From contig NZ_DAHUXJ010000069.1 in assembly GCF_027307225.1 (NCBI RefSeq), positions 1-35,496 on the forward strand: a stretch of DNA of 35,496 nucleotides. Reading direction: 5' to 3'. The notes under the pieces are model-generated. The model did not search any database and was not told where the DNA came from. It saw only the letters and a list, made by a program, of their open reading frames with translations. How positions within the stretch are numbered: position 1 is the first letter of the stretch; each line of letters begins with the position of its first letter. Shown one piece after another: positions 1 through 10,656 of this stretch. The translations under genes and the position numbers were made by a program. Source of the DNA: Bradyrhizobium sp. Its GTDB lineage: Bacteria > Pseudomonadota > Alphaproteobacteria > Rhizobiales > Xanthobacteraceae.

Positions 1-359
1 GGCGGCGAAGAGGGCTGATCTCAGCCATTGGAAAATCTCCTGTCTGAAGGGTTGGGCCTCAAAACCCGCAATCCTCTCAGACAGGAGCCTGATCTTGCGA
101 TCCCTCCTCAATTGCCGCGCCAGCGGCTTCGTTCAATCCCCAACCGCAATTTGCAAGAAAATCGGCACCCAGGTCCCAATTTCTGGCAAATCCAATTGCA
201 CGAATTCCAGCAATTTCTATTGCCAGCCAGTCGCTTCGGGATTTTTCACGGACGACGAAATCGAGCGCGTCCAAAAAGCGCGCGGCGCCAGCGGCAGCGG
301 CTCAACGAAACTGAGAGTAAGACAAACGCGCGGCCTTTGATCGACCGCCTAAGCCGCGA
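1..359. other. Gene-free left edge
   Basis: I recognise no protein in this stretch on either strand. The open frames here are short and carry no family motif. Apart from the inverted repeat at 37-87 nothing stands out. It lies downstream of the minus-strand DUF2778 gene and may hold decayed sequence. Confidence 0.4.
37..87. repeat. Nested inverted repeat
   Basis: CTCCTGTCTGA (37-47) is perfectly complementary to 77-87, and a second 5-bp stem (GGGTT 49-53 with AACCC 63-67) nests inside. On the minus strand the foot is followed by ATTTTCC, so it could end transcription of the DUF2778 gene. It lies more than 270 nt past that stop codon, so a dispersed palindrome is equally likely. Confidence 0.5.
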
Positions 360-1619
360 TCACTCTGCGTTCTGCTGGGCCAGGATCATGGACTTCACGC
401 TCGATACGACGGCGATGTGGGTGAACTGGCCGTCATCGTAGGCCTTGCGGAAGCGGTCAAAGTCCCTGACCGAGATACAACCGTTGGAATCGCCCTTGGG
501 GCCAAGCATGTAGCTGTGCACCAATAACCCCGAGCGGCCGCCGATGTCGCTGCCCTCAGTGGGCGTCATGCGCAGCGCGGCGACGCCGTGAAATTCTTTT
601 TCGCGCGGCTTCAACGAATAGATCGCAGGCGGCGTTGCGCCGACCATCGGCATGTTCACGTGGTCCGGATCATCGCGGAGGTTGCCCATGCCGGAGTGCG
701 CCTCGAACACCGTCCCGTTGGGCAAGTAAACCGCATGCGCGGTGAGGTCATAGACAGCCGTCTCGTTGTCATAGCCGAGCGCAGTGAGATCCGGCGCCCT
801 GCCAAGCCCGAGCGAGGCGATCGTTATCTTCGCCTTCATCATGTCCGAGAACTTCTGCAGCACCGAGCGCTGCGGCGGCTGCGGCGCCGCGCTGTCGGTC
901 AACGGGATGAGCGGTGCGGTCTGCGGCGTTGTCGTTGCAAGCGCCAGCACCGGCCCTTGCGTTAGCAGGTCAGCAGCAGCCGGGCGCGACCGCGGCAGCG
1001 GAATGATTGCGGCGACCGCGGCGGCGGCCGGCGCGGCCGCGCTAACGGGCGCCGCCGCAGGTATTTCAAGTAGATCTTCGCCGATCGCGGGACGAAGGTC
1101 CTGCTGCGGCCAGCGCGACGCAAGCGCTTGCGGGGTCGTCGACAGCTCAAGGTCCGCCTTCGCCATGACCAGTCGTTTCAGTGGCTGCAGCAGCGCGCTG
1201 GTCGTCGATTTCGGCACCGGGACGAAGCGATCGGCGAAACTCGATCGATCGGCATTCCCCGGCGTTGCTGACGCAACCGCGGAAAGATGAGGGCCGGTGA
1301 TCCAGGCAGCGGCCATCAGCGACAGACCAACCGCGGCGAGCGTAAGCAGGATGGTGTTAGCCCGTCCGGAACGTCGCGCCGCCTTGCGGGCAGGCGCGGC
1401 AGCATGAGCATGCGGAAGCTGGGTATTCGCAGACTGACGGACGGGCGCGCGGGCAGGCACGGGCCTGTTGGCCGGCAACGGCCTGCGGGCTACCGCAGGG
1501 TGCACAGGCGTCTGCTCCCCAAATTTACCTCGACGAGGCCGCAACCAGAATCCCCCACGGATTAGTCGAGCAGCAAGAAGGCCATAGTAGGAACTTAAAG
1601 TAAGGCATATTCGCGACAA
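360..1619 (-). CDS. Membrane-anchored DUF2778 (Tlde1-like) L,D-transpeptidase-fold protein
   Basis: The C-terminal third carries the DUF2778 signature: a His in LLVHSYMLGPKG (about residue 368) and the Cys of GDSNGCISVRDF (about residue 381). This is the H...S-x-G-C pattern of L,D-transpeptidase-like, peptidoglycan-acting domains. A basic N-terminus precedes one hydrophobic segment (about residues 88-110, TILLTLAAVGLSLMAAAWI). A long Ala/Pro-rich linker follows, so the catalytic domain is probably periplasmic and tethered to the inner membrane. Peptidoglycan remodelling is inferred from the family; the substrate is unknown. The start is uncertain: the longest frame begins with TTG and there is no convincing ribosome-binding site. 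An 8-bp hairpin at 1629-1651 lies just upstream. Confidence 0.8.
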   Translation of the reverse strand: MSRICLTLSSYYGLLAARLIRGGFWLRPRRGKFGEQTPVHPAVARRPLPANRPVPARAPVRQSANTQLPHAHAAAPARKAARRSGRANTILLTLAAVGLSLMAAAWITGPHLSAVASATPGNADRSSFADRFVPVPKSTTSALLQPLKRLVMAKADLELSTTPQALASRWPQQDLRPAIGEDLLEIPAAAPVSAAAPAAAAVAAIIPLPRSRPAAADLLTQGPVLALATTTPQTAPLIPLTDSAAPQPPQRSVLQKFSDMMKAKITIASLGLGRAPDLTALGYDNETAVYDLTAHAVYLPNGTVFEAHSGMGNLRDDPDHVNMPMVGATPPAIYSLKPREKEFHGVAALRMTPTEGSDIGGRSGLLVHSYMLGPKGDSNGCISVRDFDRFRKAYDDGQFTHIAVVSSVKSMILAQQNAE

Positions 1620-1628
1620 AGGATATGG

Positions 1629-1651
1629 CTGATGGGCTTAGGCCCCATCAG
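1629..1651. repeat. Small hairpin upstream of the DUF2778 gene
   Basis: CTGATGGG (1629-1636) pairs with CCCATCAG (1644-1651) around a 7-nt loop. It lies about 10 nt upstream of the longest possible start of the minus-strand DUF2778 gene and could fold in its 5' leader. The rest of 1652-1894 shows nothing I can assign. Confidence 0.4.
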
Positions 1652-1894
1652 ATTTATGCTCCCGCAGGTGTTGTGAGGAGCGGGGAAAACCTCGGGCCTG
1701 GGCGCTTGGGCTCAGACCATAAGAGCTTGAAAAGACGTCCGTTTTTATTTCCTGCCGATGCCTGTCGCGGCCATCCACGCCGTCCGATGCTCATGCCAGC
1801 AAAGGACCTGGATCGCCGGTCAGCAGGCAAGCCGAACGATGCCGTTCTTCGGCCCCGCTGTGCGCGGCCATGACCGGGTGAGAATCAGGAAAAC

Positions 1895-1963
1895 AAAACG
1901 GCCGGCTTTTTGGACCCGCCGTTTTCATACGGATGCTTGCCCCTTGGGCAGGCCCGAGGGGCA
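1895..1963 (-). terminator. Double hairpin terminator of rpoD
   Basis: Nine bases past the rpoD stop is an 11-bp hairpin with a 4-nt loop (arms 1938-1948 and 1953-1963, one G-U pair). It is followed on the minus strand by AAAACGGC (1918-1925 on the top strand) pairing with GCCGTTTT (1895-1902), and then GTTTTCC. The second hairpin plus T-rich tail looks like an intrinsic terminator. Confidence 0.7.
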
Positions 1964-1971
1964 TGGCTTGC

Positions 1972-4110
<2,139 letters not shown>

Positions 4111-4452
4111 TCAAAAAGCTCCCAACGCGTCCCGACTTAAGGGGCCAAGCCCATCTCGAAACGCTTCAACTCACTCATGACGCGAAGGGGCGGCGCCGAG
4201 TTTCGCCACCCCCAATTCGCTGATCTCCGATTTCACACAAATGGCCTTGAACGCAGTTTGCGGAAATGGCGGTGCCGGCTAGTCGAACAGAATGCGTGTC
4301 CGTTCATTCCACGCGCCTCTTATCGAAAGGAAACCGACCGTCCGCTAGATCAGAAAATGCCTCAAAGCCATTAAACGTCGCTTAACCCTGTTTTTGCAGC
4401 CAAACCCCGGGCTTGGCGAGTCTTTTTGCGGTTCCCGCGGGGGATTTCCCCC
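4111..4452. other. dnaG-rpoD intergenic leader
   Basis: This 342-bp gap separates dnaG from rpoD on the minus strand and must hold any separate rpoD promoter; I could not pick one with confidence. An 8-bp hairpin (GCCAAGCC with GGTTTGGC on the minus strand, near 4400-4419) lies shortly after the dnaG stop. It lacks a T tail on the transcribed strand, so it may stabilise or attenuate rather than terminate. Confidence 0.4.
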
Positions 4453-6456
4453 TTACGGACTGCCCCGGAATCGGCCGGATAATTCGCCAAATCCCTCGAT
4501 GATGGCCTCCGTCCCGTCCACTTCGGACAGGCGGGCCTTGATGTCGCGCAGCCACGCCAAACTGGCCTCGCTCGCGTCCTCGCCCAACGCGAGTTCGGCA
4601 TCCTTCAATTCCCTAAGTAAGGAGTGGTATTGCCGATGCAAGGAGACGAGCTGGTGCCAGGTGGAAAGAACATCGTCCCGCGCGGCGCCCGCTTTCGCAC
4701 CCCACACCGCAGCGGTCGTGATCGCGCCATCAACCCTTTGAATTTCCTTTGAAAATCCACCCTTTAGGAGATCGGCGCGGAGCTTTTCGCTGTGCTCGGA
4801 AGCGTCGGGTGAATGATGATGGTCGGCCGCGAAAGCCGCGATGATGCCGGCACGCAGCCGATGCGCCTCCGGGTGCGGGAGCTCGAGCGCAGCCGCCTCC
4901 TCCAGATGGTCATGCAGCAGCCAGGGATGGTTGATGAGGCATTGCAGGATCAGCGCCTCGCGGCGCGAGATCGCGCTGCGCTGGCCGCGGAGCAAGGGGC
5001 TTGCCGCGAGTTGCGAACTCGCCGGCTGATACGGGCCGCGGAGGGCAGCCGCAGGACCCTGTGGACGGCCGGGCCGGGCCTCGAAACGCCCCGGGCTTTG
5101 CCCGGTGCGGGGGGCAAAACGGCGGGGTGATTCGCCGAAATTTCCCCCGCTCGGGCGGCCGCCACCATAGGGGCTGCGCGCCACTTCGGGGGCGAACATG
5201 CGGCCCAAGCGCTCGGAGAAATTCTGACGATAATAACGCCGCACCACCTCATCGCGGATGACATTGGAGAGTTCGCCGATGCGCTTCTCCAGCGCTGCAC
5301 GCCGCTCCGGCGTCGCAAAGTTGCCGCCCTCGATCTCGCGCGACCAGATCATGTCGGCGAGCCCGCGAGATCCGCCAATCACTTCCTCGATCGCAGCGCG
5401 TCCGCCTGATCGGGCGAGATCGTCCGGGTCCTGGCCTTCGGGGAGCAGCGCGAAACGGAGACTCTTGCCGGGCGCAAGGTGCGGCAGCGCCAGATCGGCG
5501 GCGCGCCACGCGGCCTTCTGCCCGGCGCGGTCGCCATCGAAGCACAGGATCGGCTCGTCCGCCATCTTCCAGAGCAGCGCGAGCTGGTTTTCGGTCAAGG
5601 CCGTGCCGAGCGGCGCGACGCTGCCGGGATAGCCCGTGCCGACCATGGCGATCACGTCGACATAGCCTTCGACGACGACAACCGGGCTGCCGTCATGCGC
5701 GGCCTGCCGCGCCGTTGCGAGGTTGTAGAGATTGTCGCCCTTGTGAAACAGCGGCGTTTCCGGCGAGTTCAGGTATTTCGCCGGCACGTCTTTTTCGAGC
5801 GCACGGCCGCCGAACGCGATTACGCGGCCTCTGCTATCTGCGATCGGAAACATCACGCGGTCGCGGAAGCGATCATATGGAACGGGAATGTCGTCGCCGC
5901 CGATCAGGAGACCGGTCTCGACCATGTCCGCAACCGGGATACCCTGATTGCCGAGATGCTCCTTCAGCGCAAATCTTTCGCCCGGCGCATAGCCGAGACG
6001 GAATCTCAATTGGGTGTCCGGCGAGATCGAGCGATCCGCAAGATAGCCGCGCGCCTTGGCGCCACTGCGTGAGGCGAGCGTATCGGCAAAGAATTTCGCC
6101 GCGAGTTCCATCACGTCATGCAGCGTTTTGCGCCGCGCCTCGTGGCGCGCGGCATCCGGCGTCACCGCCGGCAGCGGCAGGCCCGCCATCGAGGCCAAGC
6201 GCTCGACCGCCTCCGGGAACGTCACACCTTCGGTCTCCATCAGGAAATCGAAGATGTTGCCGTGCTTGCCGGTCGAGAAGTCGTGATAAAATTGCTTCTG
6301 GTCGTTGACGGTAAAGGACGGCGTCTTTTCCTGCTGGAACGGCGACAGCCCCTTGAACTCGCGGCCGGCCTTCTTGAGCTTCACGCGGCGGCCCACGACT
6401 TCCGACACCGGAAGCCGCGCCTTCAGCTCTTCTAGGAATTCGGGTGTAAAGCGCAT
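4453..6456 (-). CDS. dnaG: DNA primase DnaG with all zinc ligands replaced
   Basis: Synthesises RNA primers at the replication fork. The N-terminal CHC2-type fold is recognisable, but its four zinc ligands are gone. GLSPFQ has Ser38 and Gln41 in place of Cys and His, and YHDFSTG has Asp59 and Thr62 in place of two Cys. The TOPRIM catalytic core is intact, with the VVVVEGYVDVIA glutamate motif near residue 262 and the CFDGDRAGQKAA Asp-x-Asp motif near 310. A Gly/Pro/Arg-rich linker (about 425-490) leads to a C-terminal helicase-binding region. The length of 667 residues is normal. The surrounding fold is conserved and the frame is open, so this is a working primase variant rather than a pseudogene. 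From memory, related bradyrhizobia share this variant; I could not check. Confidence 0.96.
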   Translation of the reverse strand: MRFTPEFLEELKARLPVSEVVGRRVKLKKAGREFKGLSPFQQEKTPSFTVNDQKQFYHDFSTGKHGNIFDFLMETEGVTFPEAVERLASMAGLPLPAVTPDAARHEARRKTLHDVMELAAKFFADTLASRSGAKARGYLADRSISPDTQLRFRLGYAPGERFALKEHLGNQGIPVADMVETGLLIGGDDIPVPYDRFRDRVMFPIADSRGRVIAFGGRALEKDVPAKYLNSPETPLFHKGDNLYNLATARQAAHDGSPVVVVEGYVDVIAMVGTGYPGSVAPLGTALTENQLALLWKMADEPILCFDGDRAGQKAAWRAADLALPHLAPGKSLRFALLPEGQDPDDLARSGGRAAIEEVIGGSRGLADMIWSREIEGGNFATPERRAALEKRIGELSNVIRDEVVRRYYRQNFSERLGRMFAPEVARSPYGGGRPSGGNFGESPRRFAPRTGQSPGRFEARPGRPQGPAAALRGPYQPASSQLAASPLLRGQRSAISRREALILQCLINHPWLLHDHLEEAAALELPHPEAHRLRAGIIAAFAADHHHSPDASEHSEKLRADLLKGGFSKEIQRVDGAITTAAVWGAKAGAARDDVLSTWHQLVSLHRQYHSLLRELKDAELALGEDASEASLAWLRDIKARLSEVDGTEAIIEGFGELSGRFRGSP

Positions 6457-6564
6457 GGGCGGATTTGAGCGCTACCTTTGAGTCGGGACGAAGAGATAGC
6501 GATATAGGGATGGCCGGTCAAAGTACGAGAATACTTGGCCTTTTTGCCGCTATTCACAGGCCAT

Positions 6565-6669
6565 CGTCATTCCGGGGCGCCCCGAAGGGCGAGCCCGGAA
6601 TCCATTTAGCCGCAAACAAAAGAGAAATGGATTCCGGGTTCGCGCCAAGCGGCGCGCCCCGGAATGACG
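6565..6669. repeat. Rhizobial GTCATTCCGGGG-type palindrome
   Basis: The outer arms CGTCATTCCGGGGCGC (6565-6580) and 6654-6669 are perfectly complementary. Inside, a second stem pairs CCCGGAATCCATTT with AAATGGATTCCGGG. It is the longest two-tier example of a palindrome class that recurs at 8713-8753, 15482-15565 and 29308-29415. It sits between dnaG and the downstream cyclotransferase-like gene. Confidence 0.85.
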
Positions 6670-6677
6670 GCAAGCCC

Positions 6678-7070
6678 TTATAAAAACCTCCCCGATTCGA
6701 TCCGGGAGAGCCCGGCCACCGGCCAGTTATAGATATAGGTCCAGGCCTCGCTCGCACTGCCGTCCGTCAGCGTGACGGGCAGCGTTTGCCGCACATACTG
6801 CGTCGGCTCCGGGAATCCCTCGCCGCAAGCCTCATACATGTCGAACTCGCGCAGGAGATCGTCCACCGCGCGCAGGCGGTAGAGTTCGCCGAACACGACG
6901 TCGGCCGCTTCGTTCGACAGCACGAGGCCCGGATAATGCTTCACCTTGTAAAGCCTTCCGCGGCAGCTCGCTTCACCGAGAAATTCGGCATTCGCCGATA
7001 GCAGCCGCGCCATCGGATGCGCGTAACCGCGCATCAGGGTGCCGTAGACAAAAAGAAGATCGCAGGTCAT
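6678..7070 (-). CDS. Gamma-glutamylcyclotransferase (GGCT/AIG2)-like protein
   Basis: A compact 130-residue protein opening with LFVYGTLMRG, the YGTL substrate-binding loop of the gamma-glutamylcyclotransferase/AIG2 fold. A glutamate in FDMYEACGE (Glu80) matches the catalytic acid of the family. These enzymes cyclise gamma-glutamyl or gamma-glutamyl-amine groups to 5-oxoproline, but bacterial members of this small class are mostly uncharacterised, so the substrate is not known. The protein is probably cytosolic, since no signal or membrane segment is visible. It is monocistronic in appearance, divergent from the amidohydrolase gene and separated from dnaG by a large palindrome. Confidence 0.85.
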   Translation of the reverse strand: MTCDLLFVYGTLMRGYAHPMARLLSANAEFLGEASCRGRLYKVKHYPGLVLSNEAADVVFGELYRLRAVDDLLREFDMYEACGEGFPEPTQYVRQTLPVTLTDGSASEAWTYIYNWPVAGLSRIESGRFL

Positions 7071-7210
7071 GAACGTCTCTTACACCGTCATGGCGAGCAG
7101 CGTAAGCGACGCTTGTCGGATGCAATCATTGTGATTTTGTAAGGTGCAATCTATATCGGAAACTTCGAGATCGGCGAGGCTGCCTGGGCAGGCAATTTGG
7201 ACAAGAAGAG

Positions 7211-8017
7211 ATGGTCTTGGTTGACGCTAGCGACACATCGTTACTCGGCAGCGAGGATGCGCCGCCCGTGGTGGAGCAGAACGCGCATGGCAGTTCGCCG
7301 TTCTTGCTGACCTCGGATCACTTCGGCCGCGCCATCCCCACCCGACTCGGCGATCTCGGCCTGCCGGAAAGCGAACTGACGCGGCACATCGCTCTCGACA
7401 TCGGCATTGCCGGCGTGGCACGCGCGCTGGCGGAGCGGCTGGATGCGCATCTGATCGCGCAAGCCTATTCGCGGCTCGTCATCGACTGCAACCGTCCGTT
7501 CGCTTCGCCGGGCTCGATCCCGCTGATCAGCGAGGCCACTACCGTTCCCGGCAATGCGGGGCTGACGCGCGAGGCGGTGGAAGCGCGGCGGCGCGAGGTG
7601 TTCGACCCCTATCATCGCCGCATCAGGGAAGTGATCGATCAGCGGCTACGCGAGGGCGTGCCGACCGTGCTGTTGTCGCTGCACAGCTTCACGCCGGTCT
7701 ATGCCGGCATCAAGCGGCCCTGGCATGTCGGCACGCTGTATCAGCGCGACACGCGCCTGCCGCCGCTGGTGCTGAGCGCTTTGCGCGCGCAAGGCGACCT
7801 CGTGGTCGGCGACAACGAACCCTATGCCGTGAGTAACGAGACCGATTACACCATCCCCGTGCACGGCGAAGCGCGCGGGCTGATGAATACCGGCATCGAA
7901 ATTCGGCAGGATCTGATCTCCGATCAGGCCGGCGAGGTGCAGTGGGCGGAACGGCTGGCCGCGGTCTTTGCCGGCATCGAAGCAACGTTGCACGCGCAAG
8001 CGCTGCTGCCGGCTTAA
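7211..8017 (+). CDS. N-formylglutamate amidohydrolase family protein
   Basis: Family members hydrolyse N-formylglutamate, the last step of one histidine-degradation route, or related N-formyl compounds. Family motifs include the N-terminal LLTSDHFGRAIP, LVIDCNRPF, LLSLHSFTPVYAG, the conserved GDNEPYAVSNETDYTIPVHG stretch and a C-terminal IEIRQDLISDQAG. At 268 residues it has the family's usual length. AAGAAGAG lies just before the ATG as a close ribosome-binding site. No histidine-utilisation genes are adjacent, so a role in formyl-amino-acid scavenging is only an inference. Confidence 0.85.
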   Translation: MVLVDASDTSLLGSEDAPPVVEQNAHGSSPFLLTSDHFGRAIPTRLGDLGLPESELTRHIALDIGIAGVARALAERLDAHLIAQAYSRLVIDCNRPFASPGSIPLISEATTVPGNAGLTREAVEARRREVFDPYHRRIREVIDQRLREGVPTVLLSLHSFTPVYAGIKRPWHVGTLYQRDTRLPPLVLSALRAQGDLVVGDNEPYAVSNETDYTIPVHGEARGLMNTGIEIRQDLISDQAGEVQWAERLAAVFAGIEATLHAQALLPA

Positions 8018-8026
8018 GCTTCTTCT

Positions 8027-8644
8027 TTATCGCGCACGCGTCAGTGCGAGCCAGACGCCGCCGCCGATCATGAAGCCGCCGGAAACGCGCGACAGCAGCC
8101 GCGTCCGCCGCGCCGAGAAGAACGAGCGCACGCGCCCGGCCAAGAGAGCATAGGCCGCATCCGTCAGCCCCGCGACAACCATGAAGGTGGCGCCGAGCAG
8201 CGCAACCTGCGGCAGGTGATCCCGGTTCATGTCGACGAATTGCGGAATGAAGGCGCCGAAGAACACAAGCAGCTTCGGGTTAGAGAGCGCGACCAGAAAA
8301 CCCTGCAGGAAAAATCCGCCGCGCGGTGGCGGTGGCGCTTCGTCTGCCTTCACGCCCTGGACCGGGTCGCGGATCAACCTGATACCGAGCCAGACCAGAT
8401 AGATCGCGCCGGCAAAGCGCACCCAGTCGAACCAGTAGCCCATCGTCGCCATCAGCGATGTCAGCCCGATCGCAACCACGGCGATCACGATCAACAGCGC
8501 CACCTGGACGCCCGCAATATTGGTCAATGCTGAGCGGGTGCCGTGGCGCAGGCCGTTGGCGATCACCAGCGTCACGATCGGCCCGGGCAACAGCGCGAGC
8601 GCGACGCAGGCGGCGATGTAAGGGAGGTAAAGCTGGAGCGACAT
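8027..8644 (-). CDS. LysE/RhtB-family amino-acid exporter
   Basis: A 205-residue inner-membrane protein with about six hydrophobic segments. It has the LysE/RhtB signature near the start (ALLPGPIVTLVIANGLRHGT) and a second conserved stretch, LSNPKLLVFFGAFIPQF. Family members export amino acids or related small molecules; the substrate cannot be read from sequence. It is convergent with the amidohydrolase gene (stops 10 bp apart) and may share transcription with the LVIVD protein upstream on the same strand. Confidence 0.9.
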   Translation of the reverse strand: MSLQLYLPYIAACVALALLPGPIVTLVIANGLRHGTRSALTNIAGVQVALLIVIAVVAIGLTSLMATMGYWFDWVRFAGAIYLVWLGIRLIRDPVQGVKADEAPPPPRGGFFLQGFLVALSNPKLLVFFGAFIPQFVDMNRDHLPQVALLGATFMVVAGLTDAAYALLAGRVRSFFSARRTRLLSRVSGGFMIGGGVWLALTRAR

Positions 8645-8712
8645 GGGTTGATTCCGCCTGTGGTTTCGGTCGCGCCGGGGGTCAGGCCCGGCATGACGAT
8701 CGATTGAACCGC

Positions 8713-8753
8713 TGTCATTCCTGGTTCGCGCTACCGCGCGCCCCGGAATGACA
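8713..8753. repeat. Short GTCATTCC/GGAATGAC palindrome
   Basis: TGTCATTCC (8713-8721) pairs with GGAATGACA (8745-8753), with a GC-rich inner stem. It is a short relative of the rhizobial palindrome at 6565-6669. It lies 4 bp past the stop of the LVIVD gene, where it may protect or end the transcript. Confidence 0.75.
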
Positions 8754-8757
8754 AGCC

Positions 8758-10221
8758 CTACTGCAGACCGGCGGCCTTCCGCGCCTCACCGGTCAATTCC
8801 AGAATATGCATGCCGGTATTGGCGCGGTCGACGATATAGATATAACCGCGATCGTCGGTTTCGACATTGTTGGTCTGGATCGCGACCTTGCAGCGATCCT
8901 TGCCATCGACCTTGACGCAGCGCTTGTCGGTGTTGGCGGTGATCGAGGGAATGAAATAGCCGACCTCGGTCGGGTGATAGGGATCGCGGATGTCGAGCGC
9001 GCGGACGCCGGCATTGAAGAACGAGATGAACGCCATCTTCTTGTAGTAGACCGGCGCCATGCTCTCGTTGGAGGAATGCGAGCCGAACCGCCCGCCCCGC
9101 TCACAGAAATTGCCGCTCGCTTCGTCGACCGTGTAGCTCGAAATCACCATCGGCGTGGCTTCGACCGTGACGTCGACGAACCACACCATCTGCCGCGGTT
9201 CGGCGCATTCGTTGACGATCTCCTCGTCGACGATCATGACGATGTCGCGCGTCGAATCCTTGTCATGGGCGTATTCGGCGATCGGCATCTTCAGCATCGG
9301 GAATGTCGTGTGCGCGCCGTTGAAGGCCGACATCGACATGCGCGAGATCTCCGGGTAGCGCAGATTTTCCGGCGTCGGCTCTTTCGGCCCGTGCAGGAGC
9401 TTGTCGCGATCGACGATCTGCAGGAAGCCGCCCTTGTCGGTGCCATACCCGAAATAGACGCGGTTGCCGTCAGGTCCGGTCGAGATCGGTCCATGCACCT
9501 CGGTCGGCACCGGACCGGTTGAACCGGGCTCCTGACCGGGAAGGCCGAAATCCCTGATCTTCACGGGATGCGCGGGATCGGAGAGATCGTAGACCATGGT
9601 CATGCGACGCGTGCGCCAGTCGGGCTTGCCCGACACGAGGTAGGCAACGCCGGTGTTGCATTCCCACCAGTTCTTGTGCGTGTCCTTCAACCCTTCGCCG
9701 ATCCTGGCGACGAGAACGGGATGGGAAGGATCGGCGGTGTTCCAGATTTCATGCCCTTCACTGCCGACCGCGCGCAGCATGTAAACCGCGTTGGGATCGC
9801 CCTTCGGCAATTGCTTGCCATCGCAGACGCGCACCATCTGCGCGCCGCCGCTCTCGTACTTTCCCTTCTGTCCGGGAATATGAAACAGATATTTCGGATG
9901 CGCGGGATCGGTGACGTCTACGATCGAAGTCCCGTTCGGCTCCGCCTTTCCGGTCAAGGGATTTATAGGATCGGGATTTTCGTCGGTGCCGCCGTGATGG
10001 CCGATATAGGCGATGTAGCGGTCGCCCTGACGATGGACGGTCGGCTGATAGGCGCTGCGGGCCTGCAGATCGTTGTAGCCGACAAGCCTCATGTTGGATG
10101 CTTCGGGCGGCGCTCCAATCTTTTGAGGGGTCTTCTGAACGGGCTGGCTCTGCGCCTGCGCACTGCCGCAGAGGAGGAGAAGGGTTGCGAAGCAGATTGC
10201 CGGTTTGATGTATCGGTTCAT
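8758..10221 (-). CDS. Secreted LVIVD-repeat protein
   Basis: A 487-residue exported protein. The start at the ATG of MNRYIKPAICF is favoured over an upstream GTG because GGTGGAAA sits just before it and a clean Sec signal follows (basic Arg/Lys, then ICFATLLLLCGSAQA, cleavage before QSQ). Mature sequence contains repeated beta-propeller-like blades with phrases such as TSIVDVTDPAHPKYLFHIPG, IWNTADPSHPVLVARIG, MVYDLSDPAHPVKIRDFG and VRALDIRDPYHPTEVGYFIP, typical of LVIVD repeats. It also has several Cys, possibly disulphide-bonded. The molecular function of this family is not established. It is divergent from the ArsR-led operon. Confidence 0.8.
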   Translation of the reverse strand: MNRYIKPAICFATLLLLCGSAQAQSQPVQKTPQKIGAPPEASNMRLVGYNDLQARSAYQPTVHRQGDRYIAYIGHHGGTDENPDPINPLTGKAEPNGTSIVDVTDPAHPKYLFHIPGQKGKYESGGAQMVRVCDGKQLPKGDPNAVYMLRAVGSEGHEIWNTADPSHPVLVARIGEGLKDTHKNWWECNTGVAYLVSGKPDWRTRRMTMVYDLSDPAHPVKIRDFGLPGQEPGSTGPVPTEVHGPISTGPDGNRVYFGYGTDKGGFLQIVDRDKLLHGPKEPTPENLRYPEISRMSMSAFNGAHTTFPMLKMPIAEYAHDKDSTRDIVMIVDEEIVNECAEPRQMVWFVDVTVEATPMVISSYTVDEASGNFCERGGRFGSHSSNESMAPVYYKKMAFISFFNAGVRALDIRDPYHPTEVGYFIPSITANTDKRCVKVDGKDRCKVAIQTNNVETDDRGYIYIVDRANTGMHILELTGEARKAAGLQ

Positions 10222-10304
10222 GTTTTTTCCACCCACGATTTGGCCAATCTCTCGCTGGTTGCGCCTCCCCTAGCACAACCGGGGGCATCAGCCAAAACAC
10301 CCTC

Positions 10305-10334
10305 TTGACAGGCAACCATTTGGTTGCCTATTAT
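10305..10334 (+). promoter_or_regulatory. Promoter with operator filling the -35/-10 spacer
   Basis: TTGACA (10305-10310) and TATTAT (10329-10334) are 18 bp apart. The whole spacer is the palindrome GGCAACCATTTGGTTGCC (8-bp arms, 2-bp centre). The -10 ends 7 bp before the regulator's ATG at 10342, so the mRNA should start at or one base before the start codon. A repressor dimer bound here would block polymerase directly, so autoregulation by the ArsR-type protein is the simplest reading. Confidence 0.8.
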
Positions 10335-10341
10335 CGGAACC

Positions 10342-10656
10342 ATGGATGATGTCTTCAAAGCCCTCGCCGATGCGTCGCGGCGATCGCTGCTCGACAGGCT
10401 TCACGCCAAAAACGGACAGACGCTGAACGAACTCTGCGAGGGTCTCGCCATGACGCGGCAGGCCGTCACCAAACACCTCGTCATTCTCGAGGAAGCCAAC
10501 CTTGTCACCACCTACAGGCACGGCCGCGAGAAGCTGCACTACCTCAACCCGGTTCCGATCCATCAGATCGGCGAGCGGTGGATCAAGAAATTCGAGCGCG
10601 GCAAGCTCACCGCGCTCAGCGAGCTGAAACGACAACTGGAGAAGCGCGATGAGTAA
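10342..10656 (+). CDS. ArsR-family winged-helix transcriptional regulator
   Basis: A 104-residue winged helix opening with VFKALADASRRSLLDRLHAKNG, followed by the recognition region LAMTRQAVTKHLVILEEANL and the wing TTYRHGREKLHYLNPVP. There is no Cys-rich metal site, which fits the non-metal ArsR subgroup commonly paired with SRPBCC/AHSA1 genes. The start at 10342 is chosen because MDDVFKALAD is the usual family N-terminus; a longer in-frame start would run into the promoter. The ATG lies almost at the predicted transcription start, suggesting leaderless translation. It overlaps the next gene by 8 bp, so the two are translationally linked. Confidence 0.9.
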   Translation: MDDVFKALADASRRSLLDRLHAKNGQTLNELCEGLAMTRQAVTKHLVILEEANLVTTYRHGREKLHYLNPVPIHQIGERWIKKFERGKLTALSELKRQLEKRDE

